From Sphingomonas sp. (lineage in GTDB: Bacteria; Pseudomonadota; Alphaproteobacteria; Sphingomonadales; Sphingomonadaceae): 50,793 nt of DNA. The stretch lies in contig JAICSX010000015.1 in NCBI GenBank assembly GCA_025936675.1, positions 1-50,793 on the forward strand, written 5' to 3'. Below, one piece after another: positions 18,651-26,041 of this stretch (its first letter is position 1; each line of letters begins with the position of its first letter). The notes under the pieces are model-generated. The model searched no databases, had not been told where the DNA came from, and saw nothing but the letters and a program-made list of their open reading frames with translations. Made by a program: the position numbers and the translations under genes.

Positions 18651-19290
18651 GGGCGATGCTCCACCGTCCGGGCGGAGCTCCGCGCGCTCGGAACAGCTCG
18701 GCGTCCCATGCCGGAACTCCCGGCGCTTTGCGGTCGAGCTCGTTGGCGAGCGATGGCACGCTCGCGATGCTCCAACGCATTCGGGCGCCGCTCAAATTGG
18801 CGTGGCCACCGAGCCGAATCAAAAAGGCGGCCACGCCAGAGCGCTCGGAAGCGACGGCAAGCCGCCGCGTCGCGGTGAAATCGAGCGCACGCGGGTCGCC
18901 CCAGATCTCGCCGATGACGGCAGAGAGGCCCGGGCATCTTAAGCCCTCCTCCATCGCCCACAGCGCGTCCTTCGCGTCGCACGTCTCGACATGAATGAGG
19001 TTCTGCGAGGGCAGCCCCGGCGGATGCACGCGCCCGCTCTCCAGGATCGCCATCCGCTCTTGCACCCAAAGCAGCGGCTTTGACGTGTCGAGCTGCGCCA
19101 ACAAGAAACCGGTCCAGCCGCCGTCGCGCGGATGGGCTGCAAACAGCTCGGAAAGGGTGGGACTGGACGGCGCAGGCAAGCGCCAACGCTCGCCCAACCC
19201 GCTGGGGAGACGATCAGAAGCGGCCGGCCGGATTTGCGCGGAGACAGCTCCGCCGGCGACCAGGGACAAGCCTCTTGCCACACGACTCAC
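18574..19290 (-). CDS. imuA: ImuA, RecA/SulA-like SOS mutagenesis protein
   Basis: A 238-residue protein of the ImuA family, first in the operon and partner of ImuB and DnaE2. Recognisable features are LSELFAAHPRDGGWTGFLLAQL, KPLLWVQERMA (a RecA-like strand), GLSAVIGEIWGDPRALDFTATRRL, and the C-terminal segment [13 protein letters not shown], which is typical of ImuA. The GTG at 19290 is only ten bases from the LexA box, so transcription may start inside or just before the gene. A downstream start (for example the GTG three codons later) is possible. It overlaps imuB by 77 bases. Confidence 0.85.
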   Translation of the reverse strand: MSRVARGLSLVAGGAVSAQIRPAASDRLPSGLGERWRLPAPSSPTLSELFAAHPRDGGWTGFLLAQLDTSKPLLWVQERMAILESGRVHPPGLPSQNLIHVETCDAKDALWAMEEGLRCPGLSAVIGEIWGDPRALDFTATRRLAVASERSGVAAFLIRLGGHANLSGARMRWSIASVPSLANELDRKAPGVPAWDAELFRARGAPPGRWSIAHDSDRFHLVAEPGDRTLGEERRLRA

Positions 19291-19299
19291 AACGTTTTT

Positions 19300-19314
19300 G
19301 TTCTAGTTTTGTTC
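19300..19314 (-). promoter_or_regulatory. LexA box (SOS operator) of imuA-imuB-dnaE2
   Basis: GTTC-N7-GTTC on the plus strand (equivalently GAAC-N7-GAAC reading toward imuA), an exact match to the alphaproteobacterial LexA consensus. It sits 10-24 bases upstream of the imuA GTG, the position of a promoter. LexA should therefore repress the operon until DNA damage. The match and position are seen directly; regulation is inferred from the family. Confidence 0.9.
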
Positions 19315-19339
19315 TTGTCTCTTGAGTCGGTGCCGAGAG

Positions 19340-19987
19340 TCAATCCTGCGACTCGGCGCCCTCGACTTCGCGCAGGAACAACTCGATCTCGCGCGCGATG
19401 CGCTGACCCGCCTTGCGCGACATGCCGAACGCCATGTGGCTGCAGCCGATCTCCACTTCCTTGTCGCGCTCGCCGTTCAGACCCCGAGCGGCCCGCTTGG
19501 CGACGATCCCGTCCTTCGCCGACCAGATCGCCAGCGTCGGGACCGGCGGCTTGTCGGGATGATGCATCACCGGTGGGTCATCGACCGGATGCCCCGCCAC
19601 CCACTCATAGAGCCGCCAGACGTTGTTCATGTGCGGATCGCCCGAGAACGGCGAGCCGAGAGTCACGACGGCCCGAACCATCTGCGGGATTTCGCGGGCA
19701 AGCTCGCGCGCGAAGACTCCGCCGAGGCTCCAGCCCACCAGCAGCACCGGGCGGCCGTCATGGATCACTTCGAGCCGCTGCCGCAGATGCCGAAGCACGT
19801 CGGCATGCGCGCCGCGGTTGAGCCCGAGATCCCAAGGATAGGTGCGCCAGCCGGCTTCGGCGAGCGCATGGCGAAGCGCGCTGCACGTCTTGTCCGACGC
19901 CACGAACCCGGGGATCACATAGGCCGGTGGCCCATCCTCAGGGCCAAGCACCGCGACCTCGCCGAAACCCTTGAGCAACCGCGGCAT
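19340..19987 (-). CDS. Alpha/beta hydrolase
   Basis: A 215-residue alpha/beta-fold hydrolase. The nucleophile elbow is GWSLGG (Ser about 96). The acid is likely the Asp of SAKDGIV (about 159), and the base the His of CSHMAF (about 184). Loops DLGLNRGAHADV and GSPFSGDPHMNN suggest a lipase/PGAP1-like subgroup. Substrate unknown, and no lid or signal peptide is evident. The ATG at 19987 is the first standard start, but the frame stays open and protein-like (RYLFTGDDRPPPGW) for another 20 or so codons up to the serS stop. The true start may be a rare codon there, coupled to serS. Confidence 0.8.
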   Translation of the reverse strand: MPRLLKGFGEVAVLGPEDGPPAYVIPGFVASDKTCSALRHALAEAGWRTYPWDLGLNRGAHADVLRHLRQRLEVIHDGRPVLLVGWSLGGVFARELAREIPQMVRAVVTLGSPFSGDPHMNNVWRLYEWVAGHPVDDPPVMHHPDKPPVPTLAIWSAKDGIVAKRAARGLNGERDKEVEIGCSHMAFGMSRKAGQRIAREIELFLREVEGAESQD

Positions 19988-20055
19988 CAGCCAAACCGCT
20001 TCGGCGATCCGCCGCCAGCCCGGCGGCGGCCTGTCGTCGCCCGTGAAGAGGTATC

Positions 20056-21315
20056 TCAGAGAAATTCGCTCCCCATCAGCTGCTGCATCGCCTTGGGCAG
20101 CTTCACGCGACCGTCGGCGGTCTGATGGTTCTCGATCAGCGGGACGAGGATGCGCGGGCTCGCCAGCGCGGTGTTGTTGAGCGTGTGCGCGAACCGCACC
20201 TTCCCGTCTGCGCCGCGGTAGCGGATGTTCGCCCGCCGCGCCTGCCAGTCGTGCAGCGTCGAGCAGCTGTGCGTCTCACGATATTTGCCTAAGCTCGGCA
20301 CCCAGCTCTCGATGTCGTTCATTCGATATTTGCCGAGGCCCATGTCGCCGGTCGAGGTCTCGATCACCTGATAGGGGATCTCGAGCGCCTGGAGCAGATC
20401 CTCCGCCAGCTGGAGCAAGGTCGCGTGCCATTTGGCCGACTGCGCGTCGTCAGCTTCGCAGATCACATATTGCTCGACCTTCACGAACTGGTGGACTCGC
20501 AGGAGTCCGCGGACGTCCTTGCCCGCGCTCCCCGCCTCCCGGCGGAAGCAGGGAGAGAAGCCGGCATAGAGGATCGGCAGCTTGTCGTTCTCGATGATCT
20601 CGCCCGAATGAAGCGAGGTCAGCACCACCTCGGCAGTCCCGGCGAGCCACAGGTCGTCGTTGGGAAGCTGGTATGTCTCTTCCTTGTGGCCGGGGAACTG
20701 GCCCTGGTTGAGAAAGGCCTGCTCTCGCGCGATCGCCGGCACCGTGATCGGCGTGAATCCCGCGTCCGCGATTTTCGACAGCGCCCAGCCCATCAGCTTG
20801 GTCTCGAGCAGCGCGAGTCGGCCTTTCAGGCAGTAAGTGCGGCTGCCGGACACCTGCGTCACCCGGCTGAGGTCGCCCCAGTCGTTCTTCTCGATCAGCG
20901 CGACATGGTCCAAGGGCTCGAAGCCGAACTTCGGCGGCTCGCCCTCTTTGCGAATGACAACGTTGTAGCTCTCGTCCGGACCGACCGGCGCGCCTTCGTA
21001 GGGGATTCCGGGAAGCTGAAGCGTCAAGGTGTTGAGCGCCCGTTCCTTCTCGGCGAGATCGGATTCGAGCGCCGACGCGCGAGCGCCCGCTTCCTTCGCC
21101 TTCCGGCCGAGCTCGGCCTTCTCTCCCGGCGCCGCCTTCGGAAATTGCGCACTGATCGCATTGCGTTCCGCTCGAAGCGCCTCGATCTCGGTCTTCAGCG
21201 CGCGAACGCTCGCGTCGAGCGCCAGCAACTCATCGAGGTTCAGCGCCACGCCCTTGTCGCGGATCGCCTTCTCGACCGTCTCGCGGTTCGCCTTGATGTA
21301 ATCGAGCGCCAGCAT
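20056..21315 (-). CDS. serS: Seryl-tRNA synthetase
   Basis: A 419-residue class II aminoacyl-tRNA synthetase charging tRNA-Ser. The N-terminal tRNA-binding coiled coil spans about residues 25-100 (KTEIEALRAERNAIS, then an alpha-helical arm). The class II motif 2 (SPCFRREAGSAGKDVRGLLR) is at about 255-275, followed by the SSCSTL-like element THSCSTLHDWQARR, and motif 3 is near the C terminus. The ATG at 21315 is selected because the protein starts MLALDYIKANRETV, the normal SerRS N terminus; the frame continues upstream only as shadow. Essential housekeeping gene. Confidence 0.97.
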   Translation of the reverse strand: MLALDYIKANRETVEKAIRDKGVALNLDELLALDASVRALKTEIEALRAERNAISAQFPKAAPGEKAELGRKAKEAGARASALESDLAEKERALNTLTLQLPGIPYEGAPVGPDESYNVVIRKEGEPPKFGFEPLDHVALIEKNDWGDLSRVTQVSGSRTYCLKGRLALLETKLMGWALSKIADAGFTPITVPAIAREQAFLNQGQFPGHKEETYQLPNDDLWLAGTAEVVLTSLHSGEIIENDKLPILYAGFSPCFRREAGSAGKDVRGLLRVHQFVKVEQYVICEADDAQSAKWHATLLQLAEDLLQALEIPYQVIETSTGDMGLGKYRMNDIESWVPSLGKYRETHSCSTLHDWQARRANIRYRGADGKVRFAHTLNNTALASPRILVPLIENHQTADGRVKLPKAMQQLMGSEFL

Positions 21316-21335
21316 CGCCGCGTGCCTAGCTAAAG

Positions 21336-21845
21336 CTAGTCGAAGTGCAACCGCCGGTAGCGGCCGCGGAAAAACAACAGAGGGTCGAGGCCGGCGTCGA
21401 AGCTGGCCTTGACCACCTGCCCGACGAGGATGTGGTGATCGCCACCGTCGTAGGCGGCATAGCGTTCGCATTCGAACACGCAGAGCGAGTCTTCGAGAAT
21501 TGGCGCCCCGGCTTCGCCGCAGGACCAGGGCATGCTTCCGAAGCGGTCTTCGACGCGCGTCGAAAAGGTGATCGAGGCCGGCTGCTGTCCTGTCTGGAGG
21601 ACGTTGATCGCGAAGCAGGGCGCCCCAATCAGCGCCTGGGCGCTTGCTGCGCGCTTGTGGATGCACACCAGCAGCAACGGCGGGTCGAGCGAGACCGAGG
21701 TGAAGCTGTTGACCGTCAGCCCCGCCGGGACCCCGTCGCTGAGGCAGGTGACGACCGTTACGCCGGTGGCGAAACAGCCGAGCGCATCGCGGAGCGTGCG
21801 CGGATCGTGCCCGCTTCGATATTCGCCCTTCGTCAGCTCCGCCAT
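21336..21845 (-). CDS. Flavin reductase-like, FMN-binding domain protein
   Basis: 169 residues with the split-barrel flavin reductase (RutF/HpaC-like) domain: LRDALGCFATGVTVVTC, GLTVNSFTSVSLDPPLLLVC and the C-terminal GDHHILVGQV, where the conserved GDH fits NAD(P)H binding. It would supply reduced flavin to a monooxygenase, but none is adjacent. The ATG at 21845 is preferred. An in-frame ATG at 21875 adds ten residues but lies inside a GTCATTGCGAGG repeat-like segment. Neither has a good ribosome site. It is divergent from the peptidase gene that starts at 21917. Confidence 0.85.
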   Translation of the reverse strand: MAELTKGEYRSGHDPRTLRDALGCFATGVTVVTCLSDGVPAGLTVNSFTSVSLDPPLLLVCIHKRAASAQALIGAPCFAINVLQTGQQPASITFSTRVEDRFGSMPWSCGEAGAPILEDSLCVFECERYAAYDGGDHHILVGQVVKASFDAGLDPLLFFRGRYRRLHFD

Positions 21846-21916
21846 GCGATTGGCTATAGCGTTCTCGACTGTCATTGCGAGGCGCGATAGCGAGTTGGCC
21901 GAGAAGAGGAGTTCCA

Positions 21917-24046
21917 ATGATTCGAGTTGCTCGCGTGCTTGCATTGCTTGGCTTGTCCGCATCGATCGCCGCCGCCGCGCCGCCGGCCGCCGATCCCAAC
22001 CTCTATCTCGAGCAGATCGACGGTGCGCAGGCGCTCGCCAAGGTGAAGGGATGGAACGCGGCGACGCTCGCCGTCCTCGAAAAGCAGCCCGGCTTCGCCG
22101 ACTATCGCGCCCGGGCCCTGGCGCTCCTTTCGACCAACCAGAAGATCGCCGAGCCCGACCAGATCCTCGGCGATAAGGTGCTGAACTTCTGGCAGGACGA
22201 TGCTCATCCGCGGGGAATCTGGCGCGTGTCGCCGCTCGCCGCTTACGCATCGGGGCAGCCGCAGTGGCGGACGCTCCTCGACATCGACGCGATGAGCAAC
22301 GCCGACGGGAAGAAGTGGGTGTTCAAGGGCGCGAACTGCCTGTCACCCGCCCATGTCGACTGCATGGTCAGCCTGTCGAACGGCGGCGGCGACGCCGTCG
22401 AGGTGCGCGAGTTCGACCTCGACAAGTCCGCCTTCATCCCGAACGGCTTCTTCCTTCCAAACGCGAAGACCAACGTCTCGTGGGCCGACTCGAATGCTCT
22501 GTTCGTGGGGACCGATTTCGGCCCGGGCACCCTGACTGATTCCGGCTATGCGCGGATCGTGAAGCTGTGGAAGCGGGGAACGCCGCTTTCGGCCGCGACG
22601 ACTCTCGCCGAAGGTCAGAAAAGCGATGTTTCGGTGGGTGCGCGGTCGCTCATCGATGGGAACCGAACCTGGCCGATCCTCAGCCGCGCGACCGATTTCT
22701 ACCACCATCAGGTCAGCCACATCGCGCCTGACGGTCGGCTCATTCGCTCGCCGCTTCCCGACGATGCGGACATCATGGACGTTCTCGACGCTCGCGTGAT
22801 CGCATCGCTCAAGACTCCGTGGCAGGGCCGCCCGGCCGGCACGCTCGTCGCTTATTCGATCCCCGATTTGCTCGCGGGCAAGTCGCCGGCGATCGAGACG
22901 GTGTTCATCCCCAATGCGCACCAGGCGGTCGAGGAAGTCTCTGCCAGCCATGGCGCTCTGTGGGTCAAATATCTGGAGGACGTCTCCGGCCGCCTGATGG
23001 CGATGCAGCGCGGTTCGGACGGTACGTGGGCGGGCAAGGAAATCGCGCTTCCCGACAAATCGACGATCCACCTCAACGCCACTGCCTCGACGAGCGATCT
23101 CGCCTTCGCGACGGTCGAAGGCATGCTGACTCCGCCGACGCTCTTTCGGGTCGATCCGATGTTGCCGCCGGCCGCGATCCAGGCGCTCCCCGCGCAGTTC
23201 GATGCTTCGAACATGGTCGTGGAGCAGCATTTCGCGGCCTCGAAGGATGGGGCAAAAATCCCCTACTTCCTCGTCCATCGGAAGGACGTCACTGGGCCTG
23301 TCCCGGTGATCATGCACGCCTATGGCGGGTTCGAGCTCGCGCAGACGCCCAGCTATCTGGTTCACGAGCCCTACCGGTCGGGTCCCCTCGCGCTCTTCTG
23401 GGTGCAGCAGGGCAACGCCTATGTTCTCGCCAACATCCGCGGCGGCGGCGAATATGGGCCTGCCTGGCACCACGCGACGATGCGGGAGAAGCACCAGAAT
23501 GCGTTCGATGACGTGTTCGCGGTCGCTGAGGACCTGATCTCGCGCGGCGTGACGCAAAAGGGACGCATCGCCATTTCCGGCCGGTCGAACGGCGGCCTCA
23601 TGGCCGCTGCCTCGATCACGGAGCGTCCGGACCTGTTCGGCGGAGCGATTATCGGCTCGCCGCTGATCGACATGAAGCGCTATTCGCACCTGCTCGCCGG
23701 CGCATCGTGGATGGGCGAGTACGGCAACCCCGACGTGCCCTCCGACTGGGCGTTCATCAGCAAATATTCGCCCTACCAGAACCTCAAGTGCGGCGTGAAA
23801 TATCCGGTGCCGTTCATCTACACCTCGACCCGCGACGACCGCGTGCACCCGGGCCATGCCCGGAAGCTCGCCGCGAAGCTCGAGCAATGCGGCGACAAAT
23901 TCTTCTACGACGAAGCGATCGAGGGAGGCCACGCCGCTGGCATCGTCCCGGAGGAAGATGCACAGCGCGTCGCGCTCGAGGCGGTCTACTTGAACCTCGT
24001 GCTGCCCCGCGGAAGACAGGCGGGTCCAACGGAGCGAGGCTTCTAA
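21917..24046 (+). CDS. Prolyl oligopeptidase family (S9) serine peptidase, secreted
   Basis: 709 residues: a signal peptide (MIRVARVLALLGLSASIAAAA, cleavage near 21), a seven-bladed propeller domain to about residue 430, and a C-terminal alpha/beta hydrolase domain. The catalytic triad is Ser557 (GRSNGG), Asp640 or 641 (TSTRDDRVHPGH) and His672 (EGGHAAG), close to the porcine enzyme's spacing. It cleaves after proline in short peptides. The ATG at 21917 is chosen for the signal peptide and a GGAG ribosome site seven bases upstream. It is convergent with phhA, with stops overlapping by four bases. A neighbour role in feeding Phe/Tyr is only speculation. Confidence 0.94.
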   Translation: MIRVARVLALLGLSASIAAAAPPAADPNLYLEQIDGAQALAKVKGWNAATLAVLEKQPGFADYRARALALLSTNQKIAEPDQILGDKVLNFWQDDAHPRGIWRVSPLAAYASGQPQWRTLLDIDAMSNADGKKWVFKGANCLSPAHVDCMVSLSNGGGDAVEVREFDLDKSAFIPNGFFLPNAKTNVSWADSNALFVGTDFGPGTLTDSGYARIVKLWKRGTPLSAATTLAEGQKSDVSVGARSLIDGNRTWPILSRATDFYHHQVSHIAPDGRLIRSPLPDDADIMDVLDARVIASLKTPWQGRPAGTLVAYSIPDLLAGKSPAIETVFIPNAHQAVEEVSASHGALWVKYLEDVSGRLMAMQRGSDGTWAGKEIALPDKSTIHLNATASTSDLAFATVEGMLTPPTLFRVDPMLPPAAIQALPAQFDASNMVVEQHFAASKDGAKIPYFLVHRKDVTGPVPVIMHAYGGFELAQTPSYLVHEPYRSGPLALFWVQQGNAYVLANIRGGGEYGPAWHHATMREKHQNAFDDVFAVAEDLISRGVTQKGRIAISGRSNGGLMAAASITERPDLFGGAIIGSPLIDMKRYSHLLAGASWMGEYGNPDVPSDWAFISKYSPYQNLKCGVKYPVPFIYTSTRDDRVHPGHARKLAAKLEQCGDKFFYDEAIEGGHAAGIVPEEDAQRVALEAVYLNLVLPRGRQAGPTERGF

Positions 24047-24813
24047 AGCTCGAGCAGCTCCTCCGGTGTCAGTGCGAGCACCTCCTCGATCGTTTGCTCG
24101 AGCGATTGGGAGACGAGATAGCGCGGCTGGAATGCGTCATGCTTGTATGGCGTGTTGGCGGCGCGCTCGACCGAGAAGGGCAGCCGTTCGACGGCGTCGC
24201 TCTCCAGGCTGAAATGTGCCTCGCCGAAGCTCGAAGCGAGGCCAGCGCCGAGGATCTTGAACTCATCATGTTCCTTCGCGAGCCCGAACTCGACGCTGTG
24301 CCAATAGAGGCGCGCAGCCTTGTGCCCCTGGCCGGCGGCGATCGCTGCGGATCCGAGTTCGCCGACGTGCCGGGTCATCTCGGCATAATCATGGTGCGCC
24401 AGCATCGGGATGTGGCCGAACATGTCGTGAAAGCAATCCGGCGCCTCGAGGTAATCGAGTTGCTCGCGGGTGCGGATGAAATTGCCGACCGGAAAGATGC
24501 GCTCGCTCAGCATCGCGAAGAAGATTTGGTCGGGTACCAGGCCCGGAACCGCCACCGTTCTCCAGCCTGTTCGAGGCTCGAGGATCGCGTTCAGGCCTTC
24601 CACGTCCGGCACTCCAGGGTGCGACAGCTTCAGCAGGTCGATGCCGTCGAGGAAAGGCGAGACGACGCGGGTGCCGAGCAATTCGACTTGGCGGGCGAAC
24701 AGCAGGTCCCAGACCGCATGATCTTCGGCCGTGAAGGCTTCCCAGCACTGCGGGACGACATAGTCCTGCCAGCTTCCCGCCGGCTGGTCCCTGGTGATCG
24801 CCTCCTGCAGCAT
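24043..24813 (-). CDS. phhA: Phenylalanine 4-hydroxylase
   Basis: 256 residues, non-haem iron, tetrahydropterin-dependent; converts Phe to Tyr. Iron ligands are His129 and His134 in CFHDMFGHIPML and Glu175 in YWHSVEFGL. This is the short single-domain bacterial form without an ACT regulatory domain. The ATG at 24813 is preferred over a TTG ten codons upstream because GGAAGGA lies seven to eight bases before it. Upstream on the same strand are a leader ORF with four Tyr codons and a terminator (24842-24963), suggesting attenuation by tyrosine supply. PhhB, which regenerates the pterin cofactor, is encoded 1.2 kb away on the same strand. Confidence 0.96.
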   Translation of the reverse strand: MLQEAITRDQPAGSWQDYVVPQCWEAFTAEDHAVWDLLFARQVELLGTRVVSPFLDGIDLLKLSHPGVPDVEGLNAILEPRTGWRTVAVPGLVPDQIFFAMLSERIFPVGNFIRTREQLDYLEAPDCFHDMFGHIPMLAHHDYAEMTRHVGELGSAAIAAGQGHKAARLYWHSVEFGLAKEHDEFKILGAGLASSFGEAHFSLESDAVERLPFSVERAANTPYKHDAFQPRYLVSQSLEQTIEEVLALTPEELLEL

Positions 24814-24841
24814 TTCGATATTCCTTCCGGTTCGGGGCAAC

Positions 24842-24870
24842 AAAAAACCCGCCGAGCGGAGGCTGGCGGG
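24842..24870 (-). terminator. Intrinsic terminator in the phhA leader (putative attenuator)
   Basis: On the minus strand, CCCGCCAGC and GCU(C)GGCGGG pair with a CUCC loop and one bulge (positions 24870-24848), then a run of six U (24847-24842). It lies 29 bases before the phhA ATG and after a leader ORF, so it would stop transcription before phhA. Its 5' arm contains CCAGCCTC (24866-24859), which can alternatively pair with GAGGTTGG in the leader ORF (24918-24911) with one G-U pair. Those two pairings exclude each other. Confidence 0.85.
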
Positions 24871-24900
24871 TGGAGGTTGGTCGTCTGAACTACGCGCGCG

Positions 24901-24963
24901 TCAGCCGGTCCCAACCTCGTCGGGATAATAATAATAGCTGAGCGTGGCGAACGAACGGGTCAT
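24901..24963 (-). CDS. Tyrosine-rich leader peptide of phhA (20 aa)
   Basis: An ATG at 24963 opens a 20-codon ORF reading MTRSFATLS, four consecutive TAT (Tyr) codons (24936-24925), then PDEVGTG and TGA. It ends 31 bases before the terminator hairpin and 87 bases before phhA. Codons 16-18 (GAGGTTGG, 24918-24911) are perfectly complementary to CCAACCTC (24880-24873), and complementary with one G-U to CCAGCCTC in the terminator arm. No Shine-Dalgarno is evident; a possible promoter places transcription start within a few bases of the ATG, so it may be leaderless. Too short to be a structural gene, it looks like a sensing peptide for charged tRNA-Tyr. Confidence 0.75.
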   Translation of the reverse strand: MTRSFATLSYYYYPDEVGTG

Positions 24964-24972
24964 TGGTTGAGG

Positions 24973-25001
24973 CTTATTTCACGTCCCGTCTGAACGATCA
25001 A
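24973..25001 (-). promoter_or_regulatory. Possible promoter of the phhA leader
   Basis: TTGATC (25001-24996) and AATAAG (24978-24973) on the minus strand with a 17-base spacer, each matching four of six sigma70 consensus bases. It would start transcription about three to seven bases before the leader ATG. Consensus is modest, so this is a suggestion only. Confidence 0.35.
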
Positions 25002-25018
25002 TGGCCGGCAAGGATGCG

Positions 25019-25177
25019 TCACATCGCATTGCCGACATTGTTGTACATCGTGTCGATCTTGTTCCCGAGGTTATGGAAGGCGGAGATTGCCGCGATCGAA
25101 ATCAATGTAGCGACGAGCGCATATTCGATTGCGCTGGCGCCTTTTTCGCTCCGAAGAAGATTCTTCAACCCAGACAT
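25019..25177 (-). CDS. Flp/Fap-type pilin (orphan)
   Basis: A 52-residue type IVb pilin precursor: MSGLKNLLRSEKG leader, cleavage after Gly13 expected, then ASAIEYALVATLISIAAISA. The conserved Glu at mature position 5 and a single hydrophobic helix follow the Flp pattern. The ATG at 25177 is chosen because of this leader and the GGGGGTGGGGT purine-rich ribosome site just upstream. The tad assembly genes are not in this window. The stop lies 55 bases from the phhA leader ATG on the same strand, so readthrough into that leader is possible. Confidence 0.9.
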   Translation of the reverse strand: MSGLKNLLRSEKGASAIEYALVATLISIAAISAFHNLGNKIDTMYNNVGNAM

Positions 25178-25403
25178 ACCCCACCCCCTGGTTAGCGCTT
25201 CCGTGCTGCTCGCCGGGTTCCAACACGCTTCTCCGCTCCCGCGTCCTGCCAATTCCTTGCGGCTCTTGGTTAACGCTGCACGCTTTAGCGCTAAAGCACC
25301 GACCGAGACCCTAAGCGACTGAAGTGCCAGCATTTCACCTCGGAATGATTCTTGGTCAAAGATATGATTCAATGCATCGGCCAAGGGATCCGGGGAGGGA
25401 TCG
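25178..25403. other. Intergenic region upstream of flp with a 16-nt perfect palindrome
   Basis: 226 bases without a recognised gene, between the divergent flp pilin and the 33-residue ORF. It holds one perfect palindrome, GCTTTAGC/GCTAAAGC, at 25282-25297, about 105 bases upstream of the flp start; this could be an operator for a dimeric regulator. Promoters for both genes must lie here, but no strong consensus was seen. Confidence 0.4.
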
Positions 25404-25505
25404 ATGTTCGAGCAGACAATCGGGGGCAGTCTTCGCAATCTTGCGATCGGTCTGGTTCTGACGGCGGCAGTCGTCGGCGCAGGTTTCGCGCTCGCTTTCT
25501 ACTGA
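25404..25505 (+). CDS. 33-residue single-helix membrane miniprotein
   Basis: ATG at 25404 with a strong ribosome site (GGGGAGGGA ending three bases before it). The peptide starts MFEQTIGGSLRNLAIGLVLT, continues as one hydrophobic helix (about residues 13-31) and ends AFALAFY-like before TGA. The helix, the ribosome site and the Glu/Arg N terminus suggest a real small membrane protein. No family is recognised. It lies between the flp pilin and the PilZ gene; a link to either is only by position. Confidence 0.6.
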   Translation: MFEQTIGGSLRNLAIGLVLTAAVVGAGFALAFY

Positions 25506-25699
25506 GGCATGCAAGGCGGCGTTTTTCGCGGCTTGCCTTAACGCAAAAAGGTTCCATTCGCGGGCCTCGCGTGCCGCGGCGGCACACTGCGTCGGGAAAC
25601 GCATTTTTTACCGTCTTCGGCAGGCAGTCGTTAACTGCCACGCGGTGAATCTCCGTCGTGGCGTGGCATCAGGCTATTTAAGAGAAGTGGGAGCCCGAG

Positions 25700-26035
25700 A
25701 TGCCTTTTGGAAAGAGAATTGACGGACCGACCGGCCGTCGCCGCGTAGAAAGAGAAGAAGTCGTTCTTGCTGCGTCCGCGCAGACTCTCAGGGCGTCTCG
25801 CCCCGTGGTCGTCGCGGACGTGTCGCCGAGCGGCGCCAAGTTGCAGGGGCGCGAGCTGAATACGCTCGATCCCGAAGTCCTGCTTTCGGTGGGTGCGACC
25901 GACCTGTTTGCGAACGTTGCCTGGTCCAACCGCGGCGAATGTGGCCTCACCTTCGAACAGCCGCTCTCCGAGGAGATGGTCGACCATATCAAGCGCGAGG
26001 GCCGCTGGGCCAAGGTGATGGGCCTCGCAGCCTGA
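25700..26035 (+). CDS. PilZ domain protein (putative c-di-GMP receptor)
   Basis: 111 residues forming a single PilZ-type barrel. The N-terminal RRRVEREEV matches the RxxxR c-di-GMP motif, and ADVSPSGAKLQ matches the D/NxSxxG motif, so ligand binding is likely. The second half has the WSNRGECGLTF strand usual in PilZ. PilZ proteins act as c-di-GMP effectors controlling motility and adhesion. A purine-rich stretch (GAAGTGGGAG) precedes the ATG by eight bases. The 194 bases upstream (25506-25699) hold no other gene that I can support. Confidence 0.85.
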   Translation: MPFGKRIDGPTGRRRVEREEVVLAASAQTLRASRPVVVADVSPSGAKLQGRELNTLDPEVLLSVGATDLFANVAWSNRGECGLTFEQPLSEEMVDHIKREGRWAKVMGLAA

Positions 26036-26041
26036 GCGGCC

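Noticed and set aside
21871..21894. A GTCATTGCGAGGCGCGATAGCGAG segment as another complete palindromic repeat
   Set aside because: Only the left arm is present, with no matching right arm; at most a truncated copy between the flavin reductase and peptidase genes.
22343..23932. 529-residue open frame on the minus strand opposite the prolyl oligopeptidase
   Set aside because: The plus-strand gene has signal peptide, propeller and catalytic triad; the opposite frame shows no recognisable domain.
24814..24843. TTG at 24843 as the phhA start
   Set aside because: No ribosome site, and it lies against the terminator's U tract; ATG 24813 has a GGAAGGA site at proper spacing.
24880..24918. T-box riboswitch in the phhA leader
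   Set aside because: There is no T-box consensus or specifier-loop structure, and the distances are too short; the Tyr-codon ORF fits a ribosome-mediated attenuator better.
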